Shown here: positions 45,756-54,724 of the stretch, in pieces
Position numbering within the stretch: the stretch's first letter is position 1
Layout: each line of letters opens with the position of its first letter
Assembly: GCA_964466055.1 (NCBI GenBank)
Contig: CAYXLW010000006.1
Location: 7,851 to 71,850, forward strand
Reading direction: 5' to 3'
Length of the DNA stretch: 64,000 nt
Source: CAYXLW01 sp964466055
GTDB lineage: Bacteria; Patescibacteriota; Gracilibacteria; GCA-2401425
Notes under the pieces: generated by a model
Databases searched by the model: none
What the model was told of the DNA's origin: nothing
What the model saw: only the letters and a program-made list of their open reading frames with translations
Position numbers and translations under genes: made by a program

Positions 45756-45935
45756 TAAATAATGTTTATATTTATATTATATGGAGAGCGTAAACTGTAG
45801 AAAATGTAAGGCAGTGTATTAGTAGATAGTCATATCGCGAGTCAAATTAGTCCATGAAAAATTAAAATTAATATTTACAATTCCTTTACTTATCAAAAGT
45901 AAACTACAAATTAAATATCAATTAATCCCTCTAAA

Positions 45936-46283
45936 ATGACCAAGGTAGAACTAGACCCAAAGCGTGAAGATCGAATTGAGAATGAAGTAATAGTAGATTG
46001 TGATTACGCAGAACAATATCCTCTTTGTTGGTACTACTACCTGCAAAACAAATGCACATTTCCATTTAAAGCCTTTTTTGAAAAGAAACAAGTAGTAGAA
46101 ATAACAGGAATGGCGGAAGAAGAAGATTGTGAAAAAGAAATGTTTATGTATGCAAAATTTGAAGATGATGAGCTCCCAATTTCACTTTTTGATTTAAAAC
46201 CTGTTGCGGATACAGATAATGGAACAAAAGAAGCTATTGAAGATTGGTATTATTGGATTAATCGAGGATATCAATTTTTATAA
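45936..46283 (+). CDS. CcbP-like (Calci_bind_CcbP) protein
   Basis: A 115-aa acidic protein matching the CcbP family pattern: REDRIENEVIVDCDYAEQ, WYYYLQNKCTFPFKA and LPISLFDLKPV, ending EAIEDWYYWINRGY. CcbP from Anabaena binds calcium, but most bacterial members are uncharacterised small proteins, so calcium binding here is inferred from family only. It sits between the primase-helicase and RecQ genes on the same strand; RecQ would start 49 bp after its stop. Confidence 0.75.
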   Translation: MTKVELDPKREDRIENEVIVDCDYAEQYPLCWYYYLQNKCTFPFKAFFEKKQVVEITGMAEEEDCEKEMFMYAKFEDDELPISLFDLKPVADTDNGTKEAIEDWYYWINRGYQFL

Positions 46284-46332
46284 AAAGAATTTATTCATTC
46301 ATATTTTTCATATACGTAAATTCATATTTACA

Positions 46333-48489
46333 TTGAAATCACTATTAAAAACAAACTTCGGTTACGATCAATTTAGACCATTACAAGAAGAAATAATACA
46401 AAATGTATTAGAAAAAAATGATACATTTGTATTGATGCCAACAGGTGGAGGAAAATCAATTTGTTATCAACTTCCAGCTTTAAAACTAGAAGGAATAACA
46501 CTTGTGATTTCTCCACTAATTGCCTTGATGAAAGATCAAGTTGATAACTTAAAAGCAAATGGAATTAAAGCTGAATTCTTAAATTCAACACTTCCTAGTT
46601 TTGAAATAGCTAACATTCAAAAAGAATCATTAGAAGAAAAAATTAAAATTCTATACATAGCACCAGAGAGACTTGCACTCCCTGCATTTCAAAATTTTTT
46701 AAAAAAACTAAAAGTAAGTTTAATCGCTATTGATGAAGCACATTGTATATCCGAATGGGGACACGATTTCCGACCAGATTATCGCAATTTAAAAATACTA
46801 AAAAAGTTTTATCCTAATGTTCCACTAATTGCGCTTACAGCGACTGCAACCAAAAAAGTTAGAGAAGATATTTTAAACCAAATGAGCTTACAAAATGCTA
46901 AAACATTTATCTCAAGCTTTGATAGAAAAAATCTAACTCTTCGTGTTATTCAAAAAAAAAGAGCATTTGAAAAATTAATTAATATTCTAAAAAAACATAA
47001 AAATGAAGCTGTAATTATTTATTGCTTTTCACGTAAAGAAACAGAAAGATTATCAGAAGATTTAAAAGCAAATGAGTTTAATGCGTTACCTTATCATGCT
47101 GGATTGAATCCCGAAATTAGAAAACAGAGTCAAGAAAAATTTATAAAGGATGAAGTGCAAATTATTGTTGCTACGATTGCTTTTGGTATGGGAATTGATA
47201 AACCTGACATTAGATTAGTTGTTCATTTCACCTTTCCAAAAACACTCGAAGGATATTATCAAGAAATTGGGCGTGCAGGAAGAGATGGATTGCCTAGCGA
47301 ATGTGTAATGTTTTTTACTTTTGCAGATAAAGGTAAACACGAATTTTTTATTGATCAGATAGAAGATATAAGTGAAGCAGAAAAATCACGTATGAAATTA
47401 AATCAAATGATAGATTTTGCTGAATTTACATTTTGCAGACGTAAATATTTACTCGAATATTTTGGAGAAAAATATCAAGAAGAAAATTGTGGGGCTTGTG
47501 ATATTTGCTTATCTAAAAATGAAGAATTTGATGCAACTGAAATCACACAAAAAATTCTTTCAGCAATTATACGTACACAAAATCGTTTTGGCAGAGCCTA
47601 TATTGTCAACATTTTACTTGGAAAAGAAACACCGCAAGTTTTAGAAAATAAACATAATACACTTCCAGTTTTTGGAGTTGTACAAAATTTTTCAAATGAA
47701 GAATTAAGACAAATAATTCTAACACTTCTAAATATTAATTTTATAAAGAAAGATACAGGTAAGTTTCCAACTTTATCTGTAACAAATAAAGGCATACAAT
47801 TTCTTAAACAAAAACAAAATATCTCTATTCAAAAGCCAAAAACTGAACTTGATGAATTTATAATAAAAAAACAAGAAATCATTGGATTTGATCAAGCTCT
47901 TTTTGATAAATTAAGAAAACTAAGAAATCAAATTGCAGTCAAGCAAGGAGTTCCTCCTTTTGTAATTTTTAATGATGTGGCATTACAACAAATGGCATAT
48001 TATTTGCCAATTGATAAAGATAATTTTTCTAGAGTTAGTGGAGTAGGAACAGCTAAATTAGAAAAATTTTCACATGATTTTTTAAACATTATTAATAAAC
48101 ACGTTGAAGAAAATGAATTAAATCCAATTCAAGTGTCATATCAAGAAAGAATAAAGAGAAGTAAAAAAATTTTAAAACGTGATACTTCTCATTATCAAAA
48201 AACAAAAGAAATGGTTTTGAAAAAAATGAATATTACAAAAATTGCTAAATCACAAGGATTTAAAGAAGGAACAATCATCAACCATATTGAAAAACTAAAA
48301 GAGCTTGGAGAAAAAATTGATATAAATTATTTAAAGCCTAATGAACAAACCTTTAAGCCAATCAAAGACGCTTTTGAAAAATGTGGCACTGAAAAATTAA
48401 GACCTGTTTTTAAATTATTAAATGAACAATTTTCTTATGACGTGATTAGATTGGTTAGAGTTTTTCTTTATAATGTACCCCGAAAATGA
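46333..48489 (+). CDS. recQ: ATP-dependent DNA helicase RecQ
   Basis: A 3'-5' DNA helicase of 718 aa. I choose TTG 46333 (MKSLLKTNFGYDQFRPLQ), the canonical RecQ start; the longer frame from 46204 overlaps the CcbP-like gene. Domains: helicase core with MPTGGGKS (about 36-43), DEAH-type AIDEAHCISEWGHDFRPDYR and QEIGRAGRDG; zinc-binding domain with Cys in FCRRKYLL and CGACDIC; winged helix; HRDC at about 510-585 (ALFDKLRKLRNQIA); and a C-terminal HTH_40-type domain (KMNITKIAKSQGFKEGTIINHIEKL). All are in the order of long bacterial RecQ. TTG start usage is shared with other genes of this region. Confidence 0.93.
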   Translation: MKSLLKTNFGYDQFRPLQEEIIQNVLEKNDTFVLMPTGGGKSICYQLPALKLEGITLVISPLIALMKDQVDNLKANGIKAEFLNSTLPSFEIANIQKESLEEKIKILYIAPERLALPAFQNFLKKLKVSLIAIDEAHCISEWGHDFRPDYRNLKILKKFYPNVPLIALTATATKKVREDILNQMSLQNAKTFISSFDRKNLTLRVIQKKRAFEKLINILKKHKNEAVIIYCFSRKETERLSEDLKANEFNALPYHAGLNPEIRKQSQEKFIKDEVQIIVATIAFGMGIDKPDIRLVVHFTFPKTLEGYYQEIGRAGRDGLPSECVMFFTFADKGKHEFFIDQIEDISEAEKSRMKLNQMIDFAEFTFCRRKYLLEYFGEKYQEENCGACDICLSKNEEFDATEITQKILSAIIRTQNRFGRAYIVNILLGKETPQVLENKHNTLPVFGVVQNFSNEELRQIILTLLNINFIKKDTGKFPTLSVTNKGIQFLKQKQNISIQKPKTELDEFIIKKQEIIGFDQALFDKLRKLRNQIAVKQGVPPFVIFNDVALQQMAYYLPIDKDNFSRVSGVGTAKLEKFSHDFLNIINKHVEENELNPIQVSYQERIKRSKKILKRDTSHYQKTKEMVLKKMNITKIAKSQGFKEGTIINHIEKLKELGEKIDINYLKPNEQTFKPIKDAFEKCGTEKLRPVFKLLNEQFSYDVIRLVRVFLYNVPRK

Positions 48490-48966
48490 GACAGAATCTT
48501 AAGATAATATTGAACATCCTTTTGCTTGGATAAAGAGTAGGTACATGTATACGAAGACTCAGTACAGAGGTTTGGCAAGTCTGTAGCACCAGAATTTTAC
48601 TATTGTTTTTCAATTATTAAAAGAGAATATACTTAGAATATTCAGTTACTACTTCAGAAAACTTTATCCTCGCTAATAGTGTCTCACTACCATAGGGTAG
48701 AGGGATTCGCACCCTTTTGTAAAATATTCAAGGTGAAAAGGGCGTTTACAAAGAAAAAACACTCAATTAATTCGAGTATTTATTACCATAGGGTAGAGGG
48801 AATCGGGTGCAATTAGTGTATCACTTGGCTGGGGTGCGTAGAACAAGTTCGAACTTTTTGGGCTGAATCTAAAGAGTCTTTTCTATAAAAAAACAGATAT
48901 ATTCATTGAATTTTTAATATTCATATGATATAAATATTTCTTAAAAAATAATTAAAATCAAAATAT
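48490..48966. other. 477-bp gap with family-2-like repeat (diverged)
   Basis: No gene is seen. It contains TACCATAGGGTAGAGGGATT (about 48690) and TACCATAGGGTAGAGGGAAT (48783), a minus-strand terminator-like hairpin (GAAAAAACACTCAATTAATT then CGAGT, 48753-48777), and the T-arm-like segment 48827-48862. The layout follows the family-2 repeats at 52374 and 53684, but the sequence has diverged. Confidence 0.6.
48827..48862. repeat. T-arm-like repeat, related to 35190-35228
   Basis: GGCTGGGGTGCGTAGAACAA then GTTCGAACTTTTTGGG. On the minus strand AGTTCGAACTT resembles a tRNA T-loop. It occupies the same place relative to the AGTGxxxxACTTGGCTG block as the T-arm-like ends of the family-2 repeats. 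Confidence 0.5.
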
Positions 48967-51900
48967 TTGAATATAGAAAATTTGTCGAAGGCTTTTGATA
49001 TAGAGACTTTTAAAAAAGCTTCAGCTGAAGTTAGTGAAAAATTTGAAGCAATAACAGGGGTAAGAATTGATAGTAGTTACACTAAAAGTTTATATGAAGA
49101 ATTAAATAGACTTGATATAAGAGAAATAAAGACAATCGAAGATATTAAAAAAAGTATCACTAAATACTTTTTAAACTTATTTAATAAAAATGAAAAAATT
49201 AAAGTTGAACAGTTTAAATCCCTTGAAAAAATAGCCAAAAATGCAATATCAAATATATCTAAGAGAACAAAAATTTCTATTGATTACTCTTTATCATCGG
49301 ACATAGCTCAGGAGTCTTTTATTAAAATTTTTAATATAGAAATAAATAATATAGAAGAGCTAATCAAGTTTTGGAGAGAAACTAGGCAACATATTTACTA
49401 TTTAGTTTATAAAGAACTTAATCCTGATGAAGTTAGTTTAGAGTTATTTATAAGTACAAATACAGCATTTTTAGAAACATCTAAAGTTCAAGATGAAATG
49501 AATGATAGAACAGAAGCGCCACATGATTCTGTTTATGAAGAGGTAAGAGCATCAATAGAAATAACACAGGAAGAAAATAATGAAAAGTTTTATCTCGATA
49601 ATATAAAAAAACTATTGAAGATTTCTCACAAAATATATGAATTACTTAAAGATGATTTTTTAAAGAATTATTTTATTGCAAGATTTATTCAGGGATTTAG
49701 CAAAGAAGAGCTTGTTAGTATGATTATAAAACAAAAGGGGAAAGGGCGACCATTAGATGATGGATCTAAAAATATTGGTAATAAATCTTTTGAAAATATA
49801 GAGCAAGAATTTATAAACACTCTTTCTACAATGTTAGACACATCTGGAGAAAAAGTCTTTAATTTGTTATGTAATTTAAATATTGTTTTCTCAAAATTAT
49901 TTATAGAAAGATTAAAAAATATAGGAGGACATGATGATTATTTAGAAACAGTAAAAAAAAATAACAATTACTTTAAGCAATTTTCTTTTGAGAGAATTCT
50001 TTCAATATTTAATCAAATTATTTTTGAGATTAAGAGTTTTGTAGATTTTGATTTTATAAAAAAATCAATTGATAATAACTTATTGAGTAATAAAAAAAAT
50101 GTTCCTATGAATTTAAGCTTGCCTAATTGTCTAAGTCCATTAGAAAGTAGAGGAATCGCATTAAATGCTATTGCAAAAGCTAGATTTAATTTAAAAACCT
50201 TTTGGGAATCTCCAGAAAAATTTTGTATAAAAGAAGTTCAACCTTTATATCCTCATCAATATGAAAAATTGAAAAAAATGCTAAACGCACTTGAAAAAAA
50301 TGTTTTATTAGGGAATCCCTTTCTTGCTATTGCTGATATAGCACCTCCATCTGCAGGAAAAACTTACATGCAAGCGGTGCTTGCAAAAATATTAGAATTA
50401 CCATTTTTATTTGTAACTCCAACAAGTTCTATTATTTATGGTTCAGATGGAGCTTTTCAAACATTTCAGAAACTATTTTCTTTAGATGAAATAGGAATAG
50501 TAGATCAAGAAAATAAAGATTTTTTTCATAAAAATAAAATCACTACTTTTAAAACTTTTACTAATCCCTGTTTTTTAAAAAAAACATTTTCACCTACTAA
50601 TAAAAATTATCCTTCTGTTATTTTTCTTGATGAGGGAGACTTAGCTCAAACTGAGATTAGAATAGATGTTCTTAATGAAATAAAAAAATTTTTAGGAAGT
50701 CCGATAACTTGTATATATAGTGCTACAAAAAAAGTAGCAGGAAAAGATTTAGAAAATTTTTCACTTATTTCCGATGAAATGTCGTTAAGTGAATTGATTT
50801 TTTTAAGAAAAGCAAAAAGTATTGTTGGATTTTACGCAGTTATAGATATAGAAATTTCAAATGGAAATTTTATTGGAGAGGAAGGGGAAAAAGAAGTAAG
50901 TTTTAAAAAATTAAAAAAGGCGGAGAGAGAATCTTTTGTTGATTATCCTGTGGATATTTATACAAAAAAACATAAAGGGGAGAGTTTCCTTATATTTTGC
51001 ATATCAATAAAGCATGCCCAAGAAGTAGTAAGAAAATTAAAAGAGGAAGGAGTAACAGCAGAATGTGTTAGTGGCAGACCATTAAAAGAGCAATTATTAT
51101 TAAAAGAAAAATATATAAAAGGAGAAATACAAGTTTTAACTTCGTGTGATTATATAGGAAGAGGATTCAGTGATTATGGAAGAACTCAAGGAGAAATATT
51201 TGCAAGAATAACTCAAAGTGAAACATTGTTATATCAATATATATTAAGAGGAATAAGACCTAATATAAATAATCCTCTTCTTTTTATTTACCAATTAATC
51301 CCTCCTAATTTAAATCTTAGAAAATATAAAATTGCTACTTTAGAAAATGTTTTAGATATAAAAAGTCATTCTAATTTAAAAAATAGACTTAATGGCTTAT
51401 CAATTGAAGAAGTGAAAAAAGTTTTAGAAGGTATTCCTCTTGAAGAAAAATATAAATTTTTAGGATTAATAGGCGCTGAAGTGTCTGATGATGATATTAA
51501 GTTTACTTCATCAATGGCAATTAAAAAAGCAACAAGCTTAGGCGATTGTAGTGATGTTAGAATTGAAAAAGAACAGATACTTAATCTGTTAAAAGAAAAA
51601 GGTATTAATAATAGATATGATATCATCTATTTTGGAGTAACTAAATTTGTAAAAGAAACATTCCCGCCCATTGGAGGATCAACTAGCTTTGTTCAGTATG
51701 TTTTGAAAAAAGAAGTCAGCTATATTACAGAAGATATCTTAAAAGAATTAGCAGAAGCCTTATTTGGCAATGAAAAAATTAGTGAATTTAAAGACTTTCT
51801 GATTAAAACATTGGCTACACATGACATTAAAAATAGATATGAATTAAAATATTACAATGTCAAAGAATTTACAGATATAAACTTTTATCCTATAGGATCT

Positions 51901-52215
51901 GGAAGAATTCTCATTAGAAAAGTTTTAGGAGAAAAAGTAAAAAAAGTTACAAGTGAAAATTTAAAAAATTTTAGCGAATATTTATTTGGAGAAGAAATTG
52001 AAAATGAATTTAGAGAATATTGTATAGGAGTTTTAAAACAGAAGAATATTTATACCCATAATGATCTAGTAAATTATAAATATAGAGATTGGCAAAAAGA
52101 AAAATTTGGTGTTTTTGGAGGGATGTTAAGTTTTGCTATTATAATTTTAAAAAAGGAAATTGATTATGTTACAAAAAAAGATTTAGAAGTTATGGGGAAT
52201 TTCTTGTTTAGTTAA
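48967..52215 (+). CDS. Divergent SF2 helicase-like ATPase with three C-terminal repeats
   Basis: A 1082-aa protein starting at TTG 48967, unlike any family I recognise as a whole. Residues 1-400 are helical and charged and of unknown fold. Residues about 425-800 are an SF2-type motor: Walker A PPSAGKT (460-466), Walker B FLDEGD (553-558), motif III-like YSATKK (584-589), motif V-like SCDYIGRGF (726-734) and motif VI-like QYILRGIRP (757-765). The C-terminus holds three tandem repeats of about 72 residues (about 866-938, 939-1012, 1013-1082), each with (K/R)..I..(R/H)(Y/N)(D/E)(I/L), a central F.PIG/GVFGG turn and a final helix ending (A/Y/N)(L/F)FG or similar. They may bind nucleic acid. It is flanked by intergenic repeats on both sides. 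Confidence 0.7.
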   Translation: MNIENLSKAFDIETFKKASAEVSEKFEAITGVRIDSSYTKSLYEELNRLDIREIKTIEDIKKSITKYFLNLFNKNEKIKVEQFKSLEKIAKNAISNISKRTKISIDYSLSSDIAQESFIKIFNIEINNIEELIKFWRETRQHIYYLVYKELNPDEVSLELFISTNTAFLETSKVQDEMNDRTEAPHDSVYEEVRASIEITQEENNEKFYLDNIKKLLKISHKIYELLKDDFLKNYFIARFIQGFSKEELVSMIIKQKGKGRPLDDGSKNIGNKSFENIEQEFINTLSTMLDTSGEKVFNLLCNLNIVFSKLFIERLKNIGGHDDYLETVKKNNNYFKQFSFERILSIFNQIIFEIKSFVDFDFIKKSIDNNLLSNKKNVPMNLSLPNCLSPLESRGIALNAIAKARFNLKTFWESPEKFCIKEVQPLYPHQYEKLKKMLNALEKNVLLGNPFLAIADIAPPSAGKTYMQAVLAKILELPFLFVTPTSSIIYGSDGAFQTFQKLFSLDEIGIVDQENKDFFHKNKITTFKTFTNPCFLKKTFSPTNKNYPSVIFLDEGDLAQTEIRIDVLNEIKKFLGSPITCIYSATKKVAGKDLENFSLISDEMSLSELIFLRKAKSIVGFYAVIDIEISNGNFIGEEGEKEVSFKKLKKAERESFVDYPVDIYTKKHKGESFLIFCISIKHAQEVVRKLKEEGVTAECVSGRPLKEQLLLKEKYIKGEIQVLTSCDYIGRGFSDYGRTQGEIFARITQSETLLYQYILRGIRPNINNPLLFIYQLIPPNLNLRKYKIATLENVLDIKSHSNLKNRLNGLSIEEVKKVLEGIPLEEKYKFLGLIGAEVSDDDIKFTSSMAIKKATSLGDCSDVRIEKEQILNLLKEKGINNRYDIIYFGVTKFVKETFPPIGGSTSFVQYVLKKEVSYITEDILKELAEALFGNEKISEFKDFLIKTLATHDIKNRYELKYYNVKEFTDINFYPIGSGRILIRKVLGEKVKKVTSENLKNFSEYLFGEEIENEFREYCIGVLKQKNIYTHNDLVNYKYRDWQKEKFGVFGGMLSFAIIILKKEIDYVTKKDLEVMGNFLFS

Positions 52216-52703
52216 GAATATAAGAAAATGTGATTAGAAAATCTTTATAAAGTTAATTTAAGAACAGTTTTTATTCTGTACAAGGGTAAAAATAGTGCAT
52301 AATAAAAAAATACCTTTATAATATTTTTTCTGTATAAAAAATAGTAAAATTTAATGACATGCAACCTCTTATAAGCCAAAAAGTCTTATTATTCATAATA
52401 AATTATAAGTTGTAAAAAATATTTTACTACTGCCAATAGTGTCCTACATACATAGGGGGATAGGTCTAGAACCTTTTTGATGGCACATACAAGCCACAAA
52501 AGGCTTTTTGAACGAAAAAACACCCTTTTGTTGGGGTGCTCGGTTTACATAGGTTTATGGCTTAGAATAGCCATTAGTGCACTATCTGGCTGCGGAGAAG
52601 AGATTCTCACACCCTTTGAGAACTGGCTTAAGAGCATTTTTATCTTGACCTTGCATTTTTATTAAATATGTTGTATAAATAGAACTCAACTTAAACCCTA
52701 ACT
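52216..52703. other. 488-bp gap with family-2 repeat
   Basis: Holds the first copy of the 193-bp identical repeat and, after it, GCGGAGAAGAGATTCTCACA then CCCTTTGAGAAC, which on the minus strand looks like the 3' part of a serine-type tRNA T-arm and acceptor. A TTGACC at about 52646 may be a -35 box for the downstream gene. Confidence 0.5.
52374..52592. repeat. Family-2 repeat, copy A (contains 193-bp exact direct repeat)
   Basis: From 52400 to 52592 the sequence is identical by eye to 53715-53907. Within it lies a minus-strand intrinsic-terminator shape (GGGTG/CACCC stem then six T, 52513-52538). The two copies flank the 305-aa gene. Confidence 0.92.
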
Positions 52704-53621
52704 ATGACTGAAACTTTAAATCAAAATATTGCATCAAATCCAACAGAATTTGTAAAAAATATCAGTGAGGCATCAGCTGAACTTGAGCTCATTAACAAGG
52801 CTGAGGATCATTATGAGAAAACTCAGAGAATGGTATTTGCAATAAATAATTTACTAAAACTAACAACTAATACTAATTTTTTACATCAGGAGTCCTTGCT
52901 TCCGGATATAAATCAAATATCTGATAATTTATCTGACACTGATCCTAGCGAAATAAAGAAAAGTGTATCTGCTGCCTTTAAAAAATTAATTGCCGAAGAA
53001 GAGAAAGAAGGAAATAAGGTAAAATTGCAAAGCATGCTAGACAATTTTATAAAGAATTTGGATTCATATCTTGATATGATTAAGAGCAATATTGAAACTG
53101 TTCAAGATTTTTTAATTAGTAATGCACAAGTTATAGGAGAGATAAAATCATCTAATGACTTTTCAGCAAAAAGAAAAATTTTAAAAGAGAAAGTGCCTTC
53201 TGTTTGTAAAAATCACTTTCTTGCAAGAGAGTTTATGAAAGAATTTGATGAAAATACTATTCAAGACGATGAAGCCTTACAATTTTTTATTGAAGTTGCA
53301 GAATTTTCTTTTGATGCAGACTTGCTTGAAAAAATAGGGAAAACAGAAGTGGGGAAAAAAGGAAGAGAGAAAAACAGTGAAGCTATAAGAAATTTTATGC
53401 TAGACCTTAAAAACAAACCTTATGCAGGGAATAATGTAAAGATAGTTAAAATTAAGGCACCATCAGCAGACTCATTTCCTTATGGTGTTCCTTCTGTGCA
53501 ATTTTCTATTGGAGATAAGAGTCCTGTATATTGTGAAGATGTAAAATTACCTTATCCTTTCGAACCTAAATATAACGATTATTATCAGCAAGCTTTTCTT
53601 AATCTTTGGAAAAAATCATAA
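52704..53621 (+). CDS. Helical protein of unknown function, flanked by direct repeats
   Basis: Not recognised. The 305-aa protein is mostly alpha-helical and acidic, with probable coiled-coil stretches at residues about 20-50 and 80-150, and a less helical C-terminal part (VKIVKIKAPSADSFPYGVPSVQFSIGDKSPVYCEDVKLPYPFEP; cut residues 240-285). No signal peptide or membrane segment. The gene stands alone between two copies of an exact 193-bp repeat, so it may be a cassette that can be lost or duplicated by recombination. An effector, inhibitor or structural role is all possible. Confidence 0.6.
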   Translation: MTETLNQNIASNPTEFVKNISEASAELELINKAEDHYEKTQRMVFAINNLLKLTTNTNFLHQESLLPDINQISDNLSDTDPSEIKKSVSAAFKKLIAEEEKEGNKVKLQSMLDNFIKNLDSYLDMIKSNIETVQDFLISNAQVIGEIKSSNDFSAKRKILKEKVPSVCKNHFLAREFMKEFDENTIQDDEALQFFIEVAEFSFDADLLEKIGKTEVGKKGREKNSEAIRNFMLDLKNKPYAGNNVKIVKIKAPSADSFPYGVPSVQFSIGDKSPVYCEDVKLPYPFEPKYNDYYQQAFLNLWKKS

Positions 53622-54150
53622 ATTTTTAAATAACTTTTTATAAGAGTTTTTAGAGGGATAATGGGATAGACTCCATGTATTTTAAGCTAAAAAGTCTTAT
53701 TATTATCCATATATAAATTATAAGTTGTAAAAAATATTTTACTACTGCCAATAGTGTCCTACATACATAGGGGGATAGGTCTAGAACCTTTTTGATGGCA
53801 CATACAAGCCACAAAAGGCTTTTTGAACGAAAAAACACCCTTTTGTTGGGGTGCTCGGTTTACATAGGTTTATGGCTTAGAATAGCCATTAGTGCACTAT
53901 CTGGCTGACCACTCGGGTCTAGAACCCTTTTGAGACATAATTAAGGTGCAAATATAGGAATGTTTAAAATGAGACAACACAGAAAAAAGTGTCTTATTTT
54001 AAAAATAGATAAATAATGCTGTATTTGGCTTAATAAAAAGAAAAAAGAGAATATTGTAAATAAGGAATGAGACAAATGAGACACTATAAAAAGGGGTGTC
54101 TTGTTTTAAACTCCTTTCATTCAGCTCTCCATAAAAACTTTTATTAGATT
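53622..54150. other. Gap made almost wholly of repeats
   Basis: The second family-2 copy (53684-53907) is joined directly to family-1 copy 3 (53903-54161). No gene is seen in either strand beyond short frames produced by the repeats. Confidence 0.6.
53684..53907. repeat. Family-2 repeat, copy B
   Basis: 53715-53907 is identical by eye to 52400-52592, in the same orientation 1,315 bp away. The minus-strand terminator shape is at 53830-53853. Confidence 0.92.
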
Positions 54151-54161
54151 TGTCAAAAAAA
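53903..54161. repeat. Family-1 intergenic repeat, copy 3
   Basis: Collinear with 41977-42220: GGCTGACCACTCGGGTCTAG, AACCCTTTTGAGACATAATT, the TGAGACA/TGTCTTATTTT hairpins and TTTGTCAAAAAAA at the end. It lies directly upstream of the pseudo-receiver promoter, whose operator-like palindrome begins inside its last bases. Confidence 0.85.
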
Positions 54162-54194
54162 TTTTTTGACATATATATTTTTATATGATATAAA
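54151..54194 (+). promoter_or_regulatory. Promoter and operator-like palindrome of the pseudo-receiver gene
   Basis: TTGACA (54166-54171) and TATAAA (54189-54194) are 17 bp apart. TGTCAAAAAAATTTTTTGAC plus A (54151-54171) is a near-perfect palindrome overlapping the -35 box, so a repressor site is plausible. The start codon is at 54231. Confidence 0.7.
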
Positions 54195-54230
54195 CCGTTT
54201 GTATAATTAACCCTATTAACTTATTTAAAA

Positions 54231-54620
54231 ATGACAGAAAAACAACAGGTACTAGTTGTAGATGAAGAAGATGTATCTATGCTTGTAGAAAATAAGCTTA
54301 AAAATCATAAAGATTTTGAAGTTGTTAATGAGGGAGATACTGATAAAGCAATAAGTAGAATTCAAAATGATGCTTCAATTAAAGTAATGTGTTTAGAAAT
54401 ACATGATCATATAGACGAATCATCAAAACTTCTTATTGAAAAATCACTAAACCTTATTACAGAAGCTGTTAATAAAGGAATTAGAGTAGTTCTACTTTCA
54501 ACATATACTAATGACCAGATAGAAACAGTAAAACAAGCGAATTCTATTCTTTCAGGAGCAGATTATGTAAGTAAAAATAATTACAATGACATTACAAGTG
54601 TTTTAGACAAGGCAGCATAA
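54231..54620 (+). CDS. Receiver-like (pseudo-REC) protein lacking the phosphoacceptor Asp
   Basis: A 129-aa single-domain protein with the receiver fold pattern: VLVVDEED (acidic pair Asp11/Glu12), strand KVMCLEIHDH, strand VVLLSTYTN (Ser90/Thr91) and ADYVSKNN (Lys115). At the third strand, where response regulators carry the phosphorylated Asp, this protein has Glu56. A Glu there may mimic the phosphorylated state or leave the protein insensitive to kinases. No output domain and no histidine kinase gene are nearby. It has a good promoter of its own with an operator-like palindrome. Confidence 0.65.
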   Translation: MTEKQQVLVVDEEDVSMLVENKLKNHKDFEVVNEGDTDKAISRIQNDASIKVMCLEIHDHIDESSKLLIEKSLNLITEAVNKGIRVVLLSTYTNDQIETVKQANSILSGADYVSKNNYNDITSVLDKAA

Positions 54621-54724
54621 TATACAAGATATAATTATTATTGTAGACAAAATGTGGCTTTTTTCTATGCTGGGTTATTTGATTGTATCGGAAAATTAAA
54701 AAAAAGGTAAAAACTATAATGTCC

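Noticed and set aside
46204..46332. Longer RecQ frame overlapping the CcbP-like gene
   Set aside because: It overlaps the upstream gene by 80 bp and adds a non-family leader; TTG 46333 matches the usual RecQ start.
52477..52665. 62-aa plus-strand frame in the family-2 repeat
   Set aside because: It is produced by the repeat, is broken in the second copy context, and resembles spurious tRNA-antisense peptides.
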